DNA from: Diphasiastrum complanatum
Lineage: Eukaryota; Streptophyta; Lycopodiopsida; Lycopodiales; Lycopodiaceae
Direction: 5' to 3'
Assembly (NCBI GenBank): GCA_029204225.1
Contig: CM055095.1
Span: forward strand, 41,597,719 to 41,661,718
Length of the DNA stretch: 64,000 nt
The position numbers and the translations under genes are program-made. Below, piece by piece: positions 34,340-47,266 of the stretch (position 1 is its first letter; every line of letters starts with the position of its first letter). A model generated the notes under the pieces. It ran no database searches and was not told the DNA's origin. It saw only the letters and a list, made by a program, of their open reading frames with translations.

Positions 34340-37232
34340 TGTTAGCAGTTATGGCCATCATGGAGCAAGAATTATTCAGCGAGGGTATGTCATTGCCAGT
34401 TCAAAGTGTGGGAAGTTCGTATAACAATTCGTAGTCAATTATGGATGTGACAAGCAAAGTATTGCTAGAGATTCACCAGAGTAATAAGCAACGAGATGAG
34501 CAAATTAAGTTTATGTTGTCTTGACATGATACGACATCCTCCACTCACTTGAATTTTTAGCCAGAGATTTTTTCGGTGGACAAGAAGTTCAAGCAGTCGT
34601 TGAATCATGGATTAATAGATGGAATAGCTATTTTGGTCCACACTGTTCCTGAAGAAAAAAATTTCTTCTAGTTTAATTTACTTGGAAGATAAGGCCATGT
34701 CATGGTGGAGAGATCTCGATCCTAAGCCGGTCACGTGGGATGCTTTTTGAGATGTATTTCTGAAAATGTTCATGACCGTGAATGAGCGAGACTCCTATCA
34801 ACATCTTGTTGAGCTTAAGATGGGACTTGGATATGTATAATATCCAGGTCATGGATCTCTTAACCAAAGTGTCGCATTTTCATAAGAAGTACACAGAGTA
34901 GCAGATTGTGAACGAACTACCATTGGACTATCAAAATGAATATAAGCGAAATCAATTGAACTCATTGGAGGATGCCATCTGGATCTCTCATGTTTATGAT
35001 CAGATGGTGGTAGCGTCCAAGAAACTGGTTCATGATAAAGGATCGACAAATTTCTGGCCACGGAAAAAACCAAAGAAGTTTTTTGATGAACTAGAAGCCA
35101 TGGCTTACCAAAAATCCAAAATAGGAAAGAAAATTAAGAAAAAGCCTAAGTGTTGGAGTTAAATTAGGCCCAGTTCTGATAGAAAATGTCTGAACAGAAC
35201 GTAGATCAACTACTCGGATCTAGTCCAGAGTCCACAAAGTTCACTCTGAAATGTTCACTCTCAAAACATTTTGAGCAACACAAACTGACAGTGATCAGCA
35301 CCGAAGTCCTTATAACAAATTGATTTTCATTTATCAAGAACCAGTGTCTGAACTATCACGATGCTGATACACTATCAATATTTCCATGACAAGACTTCAA
35401 CACTTCTTTCACGGGACATTTGATCAAATCTAACACAAGTACACAATAACTTTTATTAGACTAAAATCATAGAGACGGGCAGTTAAGACATCTGACAACA
35501 CAACTGGATTTGTTCACTTGGGAGCCCACTTGATGCCAGATCAATTATTTGACTTGGAGAACTTACTATGGAAATACAAAGATGTATATGCTTGGAACTA
35601 CACAGAAATGAAGGAGGTACCACTCGAGATTGCAGTCCATACAATTCCCCTAGAAGAAAACACTAAGCCTATTCAGGCTAAGCCATACAGATGTAACCCT
35701 ATCTATAGAGAGCGAATTGATGAAGATATAAAAAAATTGCTTGGTGCTGGTTTCATTTACGAAGTTCAGCATACGGGTAGGGTATCGCTCATAGTTGTGG
35801 TGCCCAAGAAGAATGGAAAACTTTGTATCTGCATTGATTTAGAAAATCTTAATGTGGTTACGAAAAAAGACCATTTTCCTATGCCCTTAACCATGCAAAT
35901 CTTGGAGGAAATGATTGGAGCAGAAGCTTTCAGCTTCCTAGATGGATTCAGTGGATACTTTCTGATCCAGATAGCTGAGGAAGATAAGCACAAGATGACA
36001 TTCGCAGCAAAATTCAGCATTTATGCCTACAATGTGATGTCATTTGGCCTGTGCAATGCCCCCTCAACGTTTCAACTCATCATGCAAAATGGCGTTTCAA
36101 GATTGGTTACACCTAATCATAGAGATTTATCTTGATGACCCAGGTGGACAAAACAGCTCGAAGCACTAGAAAAGATCTTTATCCATTATAGAAGATTTGG
36201 AATCTCACTTAATTCTGAGAAGTGCCAGATCTAGGTCACTCATGGAGTAGTACTTGGACATATTATCTCCAAGGATGGTATTTCTACCGATCCTTCCAAA
36301 ATCAAGGTTATAATCAAGATGCCACTACCCGCTACTATGAAAGAAGTGTACGTCTTTTTGGGCCATACTAACTACTATCACATCTTTATAATTGACTATG
36401 CTAGTAAAACGAGGCTCATTTATATGGTTGATCCTAGGTGGACTGAAGAGCGTATTAAAGCTTTTGAGGATCTCAAAACTGCTCTTACCAGAGCACCCAT
36501 ACTCTGCTCCCCTAGCTATACAAATGAATTCCATGTGTGCACTGACGCAAGTAATTATGCCATTGGAGGTATCCTAACACCACCGGGAGAGTATGGTAAA
36601 GACTTCCCTAATAATACGTTTCTTAAGCCGACAACTTGTGTCTGCTGAAGTTAACTATACCACTACGGAATGAGAAGCATTTGCTATGGTCTATGCTGTG
36701 CAGCAATTGCGACATTACCTATTAGGCCAAACCTTTGTGTCCTATACAAACCATCAAGCTCTACTATACATAGTCAATAAATCTTGTAGGATCGGTAGAA
36801 TTGCTCGATGGCTATTAATTCTTGAATAATTTACTTTCTGTGTCGTTGTAAGGAAAGGAACGTAACATTTTATGGTTGATCAACTTTCACGGTTACCCAA
36901 CGCTGAAAAAGTTGATGCATCGGTGAATGATGATTTGCTTGATGCTTGTCTTTTTCAAATAGATGCTATGCCACTTTGGGTTGAGGAAATAACTCAATTA
37001 CTTACCACTGGGAGAATGAGAGACACATGCTGAATGTAGTATCCCAGAGAATGTTTTAAATAAAAGAGGCACCCTTCCAACTCATTGTGGGACAATTATA
37101 CAAAAGGAGTGTCGACGGGATCATACACCGATGCGCCTATGAGTCTGAGATATGTCCTATTATATCTTAGGCGCATGAAGGTATTGGTGGTGGTGACTTC
37201 TTTGTTGAAGCAACTGCCAAAGTCATACTCCA
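34340..37232 (+). mobile_element. Gypsy element K (fossil), gag to RNase H
   Basis: Gag-like reading from about 34351; reverse transcriptase from 35518 (KPYRCNPIYRERIDEDIKKL, VVPKKNGKLCICIDLENLN, FLDGFSGYFLIQIAEEDKHK, SFGLCNAPSTFQ) and RNase H-like sequence (36319-36900). It is cut off at 37232 by the LTR of Copia A. It is broken several times; integrase is missing. Confidence 0.75.
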
Positions 37233-38148
37233 TGTTGTAAAAATTACAGGAAATAAGGATCCTAAAACACTTGAAATGATGAAGAAAACAATAGATTATG
37301 ATTTCATAAGATTAGCACAAGTTGAACCATCAAAATCCATCAAAAATCTATGCTTGAACCTCACTAAATGGCCCAAATCCTTGAAGAAGGCTTCACACGT
37401 GTGAAAGTACGGCCTCCCACAGTCTGAGTACTGTACACCAGACCTACATTCAATCCTATAATCATTAGTAATCACAAGTACTCAAACAATTATGAACATA
37501 GAGAGCAATTGCACCATTATGAGAGAAAAAACATGAAATTGCTTGATTGATTTTGGTGAGATATCATCACCTATATATACATGATCCATCACGATTTTGG
37601 GCAGGTATGAGTAGCCCTAAACCTATCCCTAATGCTAATTTTGGTGGATCTTTCATCCCTACCAAGTTAGGGTTGGAATCTTGGAGATCCCTCAACAATG
37701 CAAAAATTACCAAAAATAGCTCCTATTTTTTCTCCCTTGTATCTAAGCATAATTTGGACTCATTCCAAAGGTTCTAACACTTAGGTCTACTTGAGAACAT
37801 CCTTATGAATGGAATCCTATGCTATTTGGCACGTGTGACAAGCCACATCATGACCATCTAACTATTTACAAGTCATATGACCAAAACTAGTCAAGCTAGA
37901 ATTGTGAAATTTTAACACATGCGGGGTTGTGGTGGCCATCATTGTTTAAAGATACATATGCTAAAACTTGTGATATTGACCTTACTGTTATTGTATGAAA
38001 AAAACCTGCAATATTTCATATATTTGATGTTTGACCAAGATCTTGTTGAGTTTGCATCTCTTTCATCAAGTAGATATTGATTGTGTTGTCTTCATAGGCA
38101 AAGATCAAGAGATATATTTGGATCTTAGTGATTAAAAAAATATTCACA
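37233..38148 (+). repeat. Left LTR of Copia A
   Basis: 916 bp, TGTTGTAAAA to TATTCACA, with the palindrome TTCACACGTGTGAA at 37392-37405. The mate LTR is not seen. Confidence 0.7.
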
Positions 38149-38160
38149 TGGTATCAGAGC
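38149..38160 (+). other. Primer-binding site of Copia A
   Basis: TGGTATCAGAGC, initiator-Met tRNA type. Confidence 0.85.
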
Positions 38161-39192
38161 TATTGTTGCAGGTTATTGAAGGATCAACCATATTTAGCAA
38201 GGATTTGGAGGATTTACCAATTTTAGAGTGTGCTAGATTGATTTCTACTCAAAAATCAAGCATTTTGCATGTGTAGAATTGATCTTTCGTAGGTCAAAAC
38301 TCAATATAGGGTTAGAATATTGAAGTAGTCCATTTTTCACTTTTAGAAAGTGGCAAGAGTCATTAGATTGAGAAAGATCATAGGCTGATCAAGATTCCAC
38401 TATTCTATGTGTTGATTTGCTTGATATAAGTGCTAGAAGAAAATTGAGAGTTCCATATCTTTGTGATTTATTTTTTGAAACATTTGTTGTATTTCAAAAG
38501 AGTTCATTGGAACAGGTTGAAAGATAAGGATAAAGTCATTGCAACATGGCTACAGTCACGTGGATACATGTTGGAAGGCAATGATAGGCTTACCTCAAGC
38601 AACTATTCATTGTGGAAAGTGTTGATGGAATCACTACTTGAGATGTTTTAGATATTGTTGTAGGTTTGGAGGAGATGCTAGCAACACAACAAGAACAATT
38701 GAGATATGAAAAGAGGGACAAAAGAGCTCTACATATGATCAAGATGAATGTTACCAATGAACTTCTCAAGGAAGTTGGTAAGTGTACTTCATCAAGAGAG
38801 GGTTGGGAAGCTTCCAAAAAGCTTTATGCATCCAAGTATAGTTCTAGAGTGTTGACTCTACGAAGACAAATCTTTCAATGTTTGCGAAAGAGTTAAGATA
38901 GTCCAAATACTTTTGTTTTGAGAGTAAAACTTTGAATGATGAGTTGGCTTGCATTGATGAGAGCATGAAAAAAGGAGAGATTATTCAAGTTATTCTTAAT
39001 GGTTTGTTGGATGCTGATGCTAACATTGTACAAAGTCTTTCAATTCAAAACTAAAGGGCAAGATTAAGGGGATGCTTATTCAAATGGAAAAAGGAAAAAT
39101 AGGTCAAAGCTCAAGTGCTTCTATTGTGGCATCAAAGGACACTTTTCAAGTGAGTGCTACAAGAAGAAGAGAGATCAAGGAGACAAGCAAGG

Positions 39193-39556
39193 CATTAGAG
39201 AAGTTCTTAATCCAAAAAAGACCCTTTGTAAAGATTCTTTTTATATTTTTTCTCAATTTTTTCTTACACATGGACCAATCAAAACACTCAAATTTGAAAT
39301 CTATGTAGCATAACTTTTTGGGTCCACACTAAAAATGGCATAACATTTTAGTGGTAAGTCTGGATTTAGTGAAGTTTTGTGCACTGAAAAGCGCTCGACA
39401 AGGGCTTTCCAATGATATGTTAAATGACATATTCTAAGCTATGATTAAAAAGTTATGGAAAGTCAAAAGTATTAGTGTTATAATATTTTAATAATATAAA
39501 CTATATCTTGTACGAATTCTTAAAGGGTCTTTTTGAAACTCAAAACTCCTCTAATG
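39193..39556. mobile_element. MITE copy (CATTAGAG family), 364 bp
   Basis: Left end CATTAGAGAAGTTC then AAAAAAGACCCTTTGTAAAG; right end TTAAAGGGTCTTTTT then AAAACTCCTCTAATG: imperfect terminal inverted repeats of about 45 bp. No coding capacity. It lies between the gag and protease regions of Copia A. No clear target-site duplication is visible. Confidence 0.8.
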
Positions 39557-40449
39557 TAATCTAACTCTTGATGAGGATGTATTGGATGTTCAAAATAGAA
39601 ATGATGATGCCTTTGTGATGTCTTCATCTATGCCTGCTAATGATGGAGATCTAGATCCATGGTGGATTGATAGTGGAGCAAGTTCACACATGACTTTTCA
39701 CAAAGAGTATTTCACTTCTTTGTTGGCATATGGAGATAACAAAAAGATGATCTACATGGCCAATGATGGTGAGTGTGCAATTAAAGGGATTGGCACAATT
39801 CCTATTTTTCTCTCTACAAATAGAAATTTTTATTTGGAGAATGTTTTGTTCATTCCATCTATTACCAAGAACTTACTTAGTGTGAGTCAATTGCTAAGTA
39901 AAGGTCTCAAAGTTGAGTTTGATGGAGATGCTTGTATGGTCAAAAGGAAGGATATTTTGATTGCAAAAGGTAAAAGACAAGGAAAATTGTTCAAACTAGA
40001 TGCTTGTGTTATTGCTAACCAGGTTGGATGTGTTGCAAGAGAGCAAATGTCTATTCAAGAGGTTTGGCATAAAAGGATGGGACACCTCAATTTCAAATCA
40101 GTGGAGGTAATGGCTAGGAAGCAAGTTCTGATTGGTCTTCCAAGTTCCTTAAGTAGCATCAATCTTGTTTGTGAGTCTTGTGCTTTGTCAAAGTCAAATA
40201 CACTACCTTTTACTAGATCTACAAAGCCTTTTCAAATTATACATTTGGATATTTATGGAAATACTACAATTAGCAATAGTGGAGCTAAGATGTATGTAGC
40301 TTTCATTGATGATTTTGGTAGATTTTGTTGGATCTATCTACTAAAGAGCAAAGATGAAGTGTATGATGTCTTTGTTAAGTTCAGGAATGCAAGAGAGAAC
40401 CAATTTTCCACAAAGATCAAGTGCTTAAGAAGTGACAATGGTGGAAAAT

Positions 40450-41710
40450 TGGTAGGGTTAGTAGTTTGGTGGGTTAGCAGTTTGGTATAGGAGAGAGTCA
40501 TCTTCTCTCTTCTCTATCTCATTTCATGCTTATACATGGTTCTCTTGGGTTCTACTATCCATTGGTGCACTATCTTGGTGATTGCTTGCAATTCTATGTG
40601 TAGAATGATCTATATTTGCTATTTTTGGATCCACACGTGTGAAATACAGTAGCTTGCTGGTTTTGTACGGACAGCAATAGTACATAATCATTTCATTCAA
40701 GTTTGATCAAGTTATATTAGTGTTTGCATCTCAAATTGTGTGTAGATGCTGATTTTTCTACATTGGTGAAATTGGTAGTGTATTTCTCTTTCTAACCAAA
40801 GATCATTCAAGTAGATTGGATCTTAAGGATCTGAAATCTTTCACATGGTATCAGAGCTTGTGTTTCAGGTTATGAAGGAGGAAATCAGATCTATCAATGA
40901 TTTGGTGAAGATATCAAGTCTAGAGCATGCTAGAGAGGATTCTACACCAAAATCGAATTTTTTGCTTTTGTAGATTGGATCTTTTGTAGATCAAAACACT
41001 AAATAGGTCAATATACTTGTTCAATTCCGTTTTTTGAATTCACATGCTGGATTTGGCCGATTTTTGGATCATTGGTTCAGCCTAAGTGGTGGCTTATAGA
41101 TTGCATATCAAATTTTCAGCATCTGCATGTAGATTTGGAATAGTCAATTTTTTGTGATTTTGTCAAAACCCTAATTTTGATTGGATCTCTAGATAGTGAG
41201 GTTGCTGGACTTCATTTGAGTGTGTTTCAATCTTAGGAAGTGGCAAAAGTCATTAGATTGAGGATAGATCATAGGTTGATCAAGATTCCATGATTCTATG
41301 TGTTGATTTGCTTGGATAAGTGCTAGAAGAGAATTTGTGAGATAGTTTCAAATCTTGGTGATTTCTTTTGAAAGCATTTGTTGTTCTTCAAAGGAGTGCT
41401 TTGTGCATTGAAACAGGTTGAAAGAGAAGATCAGGTCATTGCTACATGGCAACCTCAATTGGAGTCATGTTGGAAGCCAATGATAGGCTTACCTCAAGTA
41501 ACTATTCATTATGGAAAGTGAGGATGGAGTCACTTCTTGAGATGAATGATGTTTTGGATATTGTTGTAGGTTTGGAGGAGAGATCAGCAACACAACAAGA
41601 TCAATTGAGGTATGACAAGAGGGCCAAAAAGGCTCTACACATGATAAAGATGAATGTTACCAATGAACTTCTCAAGGAAGTTGGTAAGTGCACATCATAT
41701 TTGGAAGCTT
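40450..41710 (+). mobile_element. Copia element B, LTR and gag start (fossil)
   Basis: Probable LTR 40450-40845 ending CTTTCACA, primer site at 40846, leader, and gag from 41446 (SSNYSLWKVRMESLLEMND). It is interrupted at 41711 by the young gag-only element and resumes at 47267. Confidence 0.7.
40846..40857 (+). other. Primer-binding site of Copia B
   Basis: TGGTATCAGAGC following CTTTCACA. Confidence 0.85.
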
Positions 41711-42357
41711 TGTGAAAAATACAGATCCTAAGTGGATCTAAACTCCAAGATCATTGGCTTGAATGCTTGCACTCCAAACTACATAAGCTAGGAATTGGCA
41801 ACACATTCTATGCTACCTAGAATGCAAAGAACTTGATCAAAAAGCATTTATCACAAATGGAAACTTCCATAAACATCAAGTGCGGCCCAAAATAGCATTA
41901 TACAGTCCATAATACATCAGCCTACCACTTTTGGAAAGCACCTAAGATCATACACACAAAGCTTGAACTCAATCACTACACAATGCCAACAATGGAAGGA
42001 GAACCCAATAGAAAAATCTCTCATTAAGCAAATGAATACAATGGATCTGCTCCAACCTGTTTCTCCACGGCCTACCTGCTATATATAGCTGAGAGAGATG
42101 ACTCTCTCTCCTCTCTCTAGACCCTCCTTACCTAAAATATGCCCTATATAGGTAAAATTGGCATATATGTCCAAAATACATGAAAATGGACTCATTTCGA
42201 AGGTCTTGAAGTTTGACACTTCTTCATACTGAAAAAATACACTTACTAAAAATATCTAGACCTGTTTCACACGTGTGAAAAGTCAGATCCTAAACTATGT
42301 GCCATTTTTAGCAATTTTGGCCTAAAACTAGACAAGGAAATGTTGACAATTTTCACA
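41711..42357 (-). repeat. 3' LTR of the gag-only element
   Basis: 647 bp; palindrome TTTCACACGTGTGAAA at 42265-42280; TATATATAG promoter-like sequence near 42070. Confidence 0.9.
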
Positions 42358-42370
42358 CTCCCTCTTCAAC

Positions 42371-45300
42371 TTAACTTGCTAGTTTTACAACACTACTTTG
42401 TTCCAACTTAAGAATGATCTCCATCATCAGAATAGATCTCTTCTCAAGGATCCTAATATGTACAAAATAGGACACAACATAATTGATATAGATAATAGTG
42501 TCCATATAGGATGCTTCACTATTTCTTACATCAATTTTACATAGAATCATAAAAATGGTACATGTAAAAGAACATAGAATCTCAATTAATGAATTCCTCC
42601 ATGTATCCATCTCTGGTTTCTCTGTAAAATAGCAGCAAACAAGTTGTAAATGAAAGTGATCAACAAGTGTTTGCATGCCTCCTCCACATTTCACTATACA
42701 TATAGTGAATGCAACATGTATCTCCATGAATGAACTTCCATCACCACCTTGCCTTTGTAGATCTTCAATCCATGAAAGCCTTTGAGTGAATGAATGCCAA
42801 AAAGATGTGTTCCCTACTCCATTTGAATGACCAAAACCTGAACTTGAAATACTTGAAGTACCTCCACAAGATTTGCACACAACGCTTGATCCTACAATGT
42901 CAACAAGTTGCCAATTTGCCAACACTAGAATACTAGATCTTGAACTTTGTTCAAAAGAAAACATATTGACCACTTCAATACCTTTCAAGATCTGAATGAA
43001 TTCATGTACTTGATCATACAAACCAGCAATGATAACTATTCCATCTCCAAGATCCAAAGGATGCAAAACTATGGAACTAGTTTTATTGAAATTTGACAAT
43101 TTCAACACATTGACATAACAATGTTCATACATGAGATTAGGCAAGTGAGGTAGAGTAAGAAGACACTTCCTTGCAGCTCCAAAGACCTTACTTGAACCTT
43201 CAAGAACCTGTAAAAACAGATCCAAAATGCCTTGACCATTTGTCTCTTCTTTGATGCTTTTCACTAGCTTCGAATTGCCACTTGTCTCTTGGTGTTGATG
43301 AAGCAATCCAAGATCAACCTCTTGATCTTCCAATAAGACATCAAAGATCTTGCATATGTGAACATCTTCAGATCTGAAACTCTGAAGATACTCCCTCTCA
43401 AACACATGATTAAGATCCCACAAGATCTCATCAATGCTCAAATTTGACCCTTCACTATAGTTAGTGAAAACAATGCCACCATCATAAACCAAAAGATAGA
43501 TTCCAACATTTCCATTTAACATGAAGTAGAGTAGGTGAAGATGAGTATCAAACCTAATCAAAACAGCCCTCTTGAGTTCATAACAAACCTCAATAAGCTC
43601 ACCAATGATATCTCCCTTGCCTTGAAGAAGTTGCCACTTGAGTTGCTCCATGTAGTCTTCTTCAACCAACCTTTTGCCATCTTGACCATGAATGAACAAT
43701 CCACCACAATCATAGAATGCTTTGAGTTGATGAAGAGATGTTAGATCCATGCTTTGGATCTTCCCAAGAACCACTCTTCCATTGCCCTTTCCTTCACAAG
43801 ACTCCCTCTTAATGCTAGCACCACAAAAGTTAGAAACCTCCCTCTTGATAGTTGCACCATAAGAAGTAGAAGACTCTTGAATATTAGAAGCCAAGAAAAG
43901 AATCCTTAGTACCTTCAACATAAGAGTGATTGAAGTACTCTCTCTTTTCAAACATGAACTTCTACTCAATGATTTAGGTAATGAGTCATATGATAATGAT
44001 TCTTCCTCACTATCGTTCATAAAAACATCATTCAAAGTACATCCTACTTTGAACACTTCACATACTTCTCTTCCTTTTGACTTGTGATCTCCCTCACCAA
44101 GTCTCATGATAGAAACCTTTGATCTACTCTTTTTATGAAGAAATGTGACACCACTTGTTGCACAAATGACTTTATCACAAAAAGATGTAAAAGAACCATT
44201 TCCTTCAAGCATGCTCAAAGCACCATCATCTTTTCCCACATGATTACATACATCAATATGAAAAGAATTAGAAGAACAACCATCTTCTTGCAAAGAATGA
44301 CACTTAGCATCTCCATCTTTTTCCATATGAACAAACAAGTCATTAGCAACAATCACTTCCAAAGAAGAATCTTCATCAACTCCATTGATGAAGTTAGCTC
44401 CTTCCTTACCTTTTCCATTTTTGCACTTGCCATCTAGCACCATTGAAGAACCACCAAGCCTTGGAAGTCCATGAGTAGAAGAGTACAAACATGATGCTAA
44501 TTTAGCTCCACATGACTCCATATGACTAGTAGGTAACACTAGTGCATCTTCAAGATCCAATGGATCCAAAAAATTGACCATAGATTCACCAAAGCTTGCC
44601 AAGTTAGCACAACAATTATCATCTCCAAGAAGTACATTAGATCTCAACCTAGATCTAGCATTTTGTTTCTTATGGCATTCATTTGCAAAATGTCCTTTCA
44701 CTCCACAATAAAAACATTTGAACTTGGACTTATCTTGCTTCCTACTTTTCAAAGAAGAAGAATGCTTTCCATGCTCCAAACTACCTTGCTTGGACCACTT
44801 GCCTTTGAACTTGCCCTTTGTGAAAAGAGCTTCTTCATCTCCACCTTGTGTTGATGCACCACCACCTTTGGCTTGCAACCTATGCTCTTCAGCCACCAAG
44901 ATCTCTTGCAAGTCATTGACACTTGGCAAGGACTTTTGTATAGCAAAGCATTGTACAAGGTTAGAATGTTCATCAAGCAAACCATTCAACATGACTTGAA
45001 CTAGTTCCCCATCCTTTATGCTTTCATCTATGCATGCTAGATCATCATTCAAGGATTTAACCTTCAAGACAAATGAATGTGCACTCTCTCCCTCTCTTTG
45101 ACAACTTTGGAAGATTTGCCTTCTTAGGGTGAGAACCCTAGATGTGGATTTGGACTCATAGATCTTCTTCAAAGCATTCCATGCTTCACTTGAAGAAGTA
45201 CATTTACCAACTTCTTTAAGAAGTTCATTGGTAACATTCATCTTTATGATATGTAAGGCTCTTTTAGCCCTTCTATCAAAATTTAGTTGCTCTTGAAGAA

Positions 45301-45511
45301 TTAGAGGTCTTTCTTCAATTCCCACAACTATATCCATTAGCTCATTCAACTCTAGTAAAGACTCCATCCTCACTTTCCAAGTTGAATAGTTTGTAGAGTT
45401 TAACCTCTCTTTAGCTTCCAACATGATTCCACCATTGGATGTCATGATGCTAAAATCTTCTTGTGTCCTTAGGCTCTGTTCTAATGCACCTAGCACTCTC
45501 CTTTCTCTCAA
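42371..45511 (-). CDS. Gag plus long unknown extension, 1046 aa, intact
   Basis: Single uninterrupted ORF. Residues ~30-220 are Copia-type gag (NSTNYSTWKVRMESLLELNE; IIKMNVTNELLKEVGKC, UBN2-like) and a CCHC zinc knuckle follows (CFYCGVKGHFANEC, about residue 270). The remaining ~750 residues show no protease, integrase or reverse transcriptase. Their end carries CKIDVRNSEASYMDT, matching modules in elements X (near 4.95 kb) and Y (57.3 and 58.0 kb). Gag would package the RNA in cytoplasmic particles; the extension's role is unknown. An ORF this long kept open in a young element suggests it was under selection recently. Confidence 0.85.
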   Translation of the reverse strand: MRERRVLGALEQSLRTQEDFSIMTSNGGIMLEAKERLNSTNYSTWKVRMESLLELNELMDIVVGIEERPLILQEQLNFDRRAKRALHIIKMNVTNELLKEVGKCTSSSEAWNALKKIYESKSTSRVLTLRRQIFQSCQREGESAHSFVLKVKSLNDDLACIDESIKDGELVQVMLNGLLDEHSNLVQCFAIQKSLPSVNDLQEILVAEEHRLQAKGGGASTQGGDEEALFTKGKFKGKWSKQGSLEHGKHSSSLKSRKQDKSKFKCFYCGVKGHFANECHKKQNARSRLRSNVLLGDDNCCANLASFGESMVNFLDPLDLEDALVLPTSHMESCGAKLASCLYSSTHGLPRLGGSSMVLDGKCKNGKGKEGANFINGVDEDSSLEVIVANDLFVHMEKDGDAKCHSLQEDGCSSNSFHIDVCNHVGKDDGALSMLEGNGSFTSFCDKVICATSGVTFLHKKSRSKVSIMRLGEGDHKSKGREVCEVFKVGCTLNDVFMNDSEEESLSYDSLPKSLSRSSCLKRESTSITLMLKVLRILFLASNIQESSTSYGATIKREVSNFCGASIKRESCEGKGNGRVVLGKIQSMDLTSLHQLKAFYDCGGLFIHGQDGKRLVEEDYMEQLKWQLLQGKGDIIGELIEVCYELKRAVLIRFDTHLHLLYFMLNGNVGIYLLVYDGGIVFTNYSEGSNLSIDEILWDLNHVFEREYLQSFRSEDVHICKIFDVLLEDQEVDLGLLHQHQETSGNSKLVKSIKEETNGQGILDLFLQVLEGSSKVFGAARKCLLTLPHLPNLMYEHCYVNVLKLSNFNKTSSIVLHPLDLGDGIVIIAGLYDQVHEFIQILKGIEVVNMFSFEQSSRSSILVLANWQLVDIVGSSVVCKSCGGTSSISSSGFGHSNGVGNTSFWHSFTQRLSWIEDLQRQGGDGSSFMEIHVAFTICIVKCGGGMQTLVDHFHLQLVCCYFTEKPEMDTWRNSLIEILCSFTCTIFMILCKIDVRNSEASYMDTIIYINYVVSYFVHIRILEKRSILMMEIILKLEQSSVVKLAS

Positions 45512-46607
45512 TAAATGAAGAAGGAGAAGATCTTAAAAGATTTAGAACCCTAAATGACCTCTATCTTGAAACTATTTGGCTTTCAAGCATAGAAAGGAAG
45601 ATTGAAACACATGCAACACTTTGCACACACTAAGAATGGATTACAAACTCAAACCAACCTGAACACACTCTTGCTTAAACTCTCAAACTTTCCAGCAAGT
45701 GACCAAATCAAGTTATGGTGTGAAGAGTTACTTGCATTCTTAGAAAATACCCAAAACTAGGATGCCAAAATTACCTAGTAATGAACAAACTTGATCAACA
45801 TATGATCACCACACTAAGATATTGATTCAACCTGTAAAACCACATGTAAACCACACTTCTAAAAGTTTATAAACTCCAGCAAGTGATAAATACAAGATTT
45901 AGAGGTGAATGAATGAGCACACTTAGTGAATCACAAGACTAGCTTCACTATCTTGTCAAAATTTGGTGTTTAGATGTAGATCTAAGATCACTTCACATGA
46001 GAATGTTCCTCAACCTGTTAAGAACCTGAAAACACACTTGCATAATGGTTAACACCTTCCAGCAAATGCTCCAATCAAATTACATAAGGAGAGTTACTTA
46101 CATGCTCAACAAAGTACACCAAAATTTATGCCAAAATTGATGACAATCTTTACAATATGCTCTTCACAATGGAGCTTACAATATGTTCACCCAAAAAAGG
46201 GGATCTTTCATCCAAATGGGAGCTTTGCTCAGCCTTTAGGAGAATTACAACTCACTCAAAAGAGCATTTGTCATCCACTTAAGGAGAAGTTTCATCCACT
46301 TAAGGAGAGTGTTCATCCAAGAATGGAGATTGTCAACAATAGGATTGAAAAGAACATTGTTAGTATTGAATATGCACAAGCCTCACAATCAACAAATGAT
46401 TAGGTGTTATGATCTGATCCAAAATAGTTTCTTTTCAGCCTCTGATCTTCAATAGACCTGAAATATGCTTTTGATCCACAAGTTCAACTCACAAAACAAA
46501 GGTTAGTAAGATTTGATCAACAAAGCAATGCAAAATCATGCTAGAACTTGATCAAACATCCAAATATCACCAAAAATGGAATACTTACTATGAATAGAAG
46601 CCAACCA

Positions 46608-46619
46608 GCTCTGATACCA
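46608..46619 (-). other. Primer-binding site of the gag-only element
   Basis: TGGTATCAGAGC on the minus strand, next to the right LTR. Confidence 0.85.
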
Positions 46620-47266
46620 TGTGAAAAATACAGATCCTAAGTGGATCTAAACTCCAAGATCATTGGCTTGAATGCTTGCACTCCAAACTACATAAGCTAG
46701 GAATTGGCAACACATTCTATGCTACCTAGAATGCAAAGAACTTGATCAAAAAGCATTTATCACAAATGAAAACTTCCATAAACATCAAGTGCGGCCCAAA
46801 ATAGCATTATACAGTCCATAATACATCAGCCTACCACTTTTGGAAAGCACCTAAGATCATACACACAAAGCTTGAACTCAATCACTACACAATGCCAACA
46901 ATGGAAGGAGAACCCAATAGAAAAATCTCTCATTAAGCAAATGAATACAATGGATCTGCTCCAACCTGTTTCTCCACGGCCTACCTGCTATATATAGCTG
47001 AGAGAGATGACTCTCTCTCCTCTCTCTAGACCCTCCTTACCTAAAATATGCCCTATATAGGTAAAATTGGCATATATGTCCAAAATACATGAAAATGGAC
47101 TCATTTCGAAGGTCTTGAAGTTTGACACTTCTTCATACTGAAAAAATACACTTACTAAAAATATCTAGACCTGTTTCACACGTGTGAAAAGTCAGATCCT
47201 AAACTATGTGCCATTTTTAGCAATTTTGGCCTAAAACTAGACAAGGAAATGTTGACAATTTTCACA
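46620..47266 (-). repeat. 5' LTR of the gag-only element
   Basis: 647 bp, one mismatch to 41711-42357; palindrome CACACGTGTG at 47177-47186. Confidence 0.9.

Larger units (their letters stand above)
37233..40449 (+). mobile_element. Copia element A (fossil)
   Basis: LTR 37233-38148, primer site 38149, gag 38560-39200 (SSNYSLWKVLMESLLEM), then protease and integrase in one long open reading 39582-40449 (WWIDSGASSHMTFHKEYF; HKRMGHLNF; CESCALSK; LRSDNGG). It is interrupted by a MITE at 39193 and cut at about 40449 by Copia B, inserted within the integrase core. It inserted into Gypsy K. Confidence 0.8.
41711..47266 (-). mobile_element. Young gag-only LTR element (TR-GAG type), looks whole
   Basis: 5556 bp with two 647-bp LTRs (41711-42357 and 46620-47266) that differ at one position, initiator-Met primer site on the minus strand just inside the right LTR (46608-46619), purine tract just inside the left LTR (near 42360), and GCTT repeated on both flanks (41707-41710, 47267-47270). 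It carries one long ORF (45511-42371) with gag but no pol, so it must rely on another element's enzymes. Near-identical LTRs imply a very recent insertion, likely in the last ~10^5 years at usual plant rates (rate assumed). It inserted into the gag gene of Copia B. Confidence 0.9.

Noticed and set aside
43535-44999. Plus-strand readings opposite the 1046-aa ORF
   Set aside because: Shadows of the intact minus-strand ORF with no domain of their own.
46128-46403. 91-codon reading with HPLKE repeats as a gene
   Set aside because: Lies in the leader of the gag-only element on the strand opposite its transcription; the repeats are short chance duplications.
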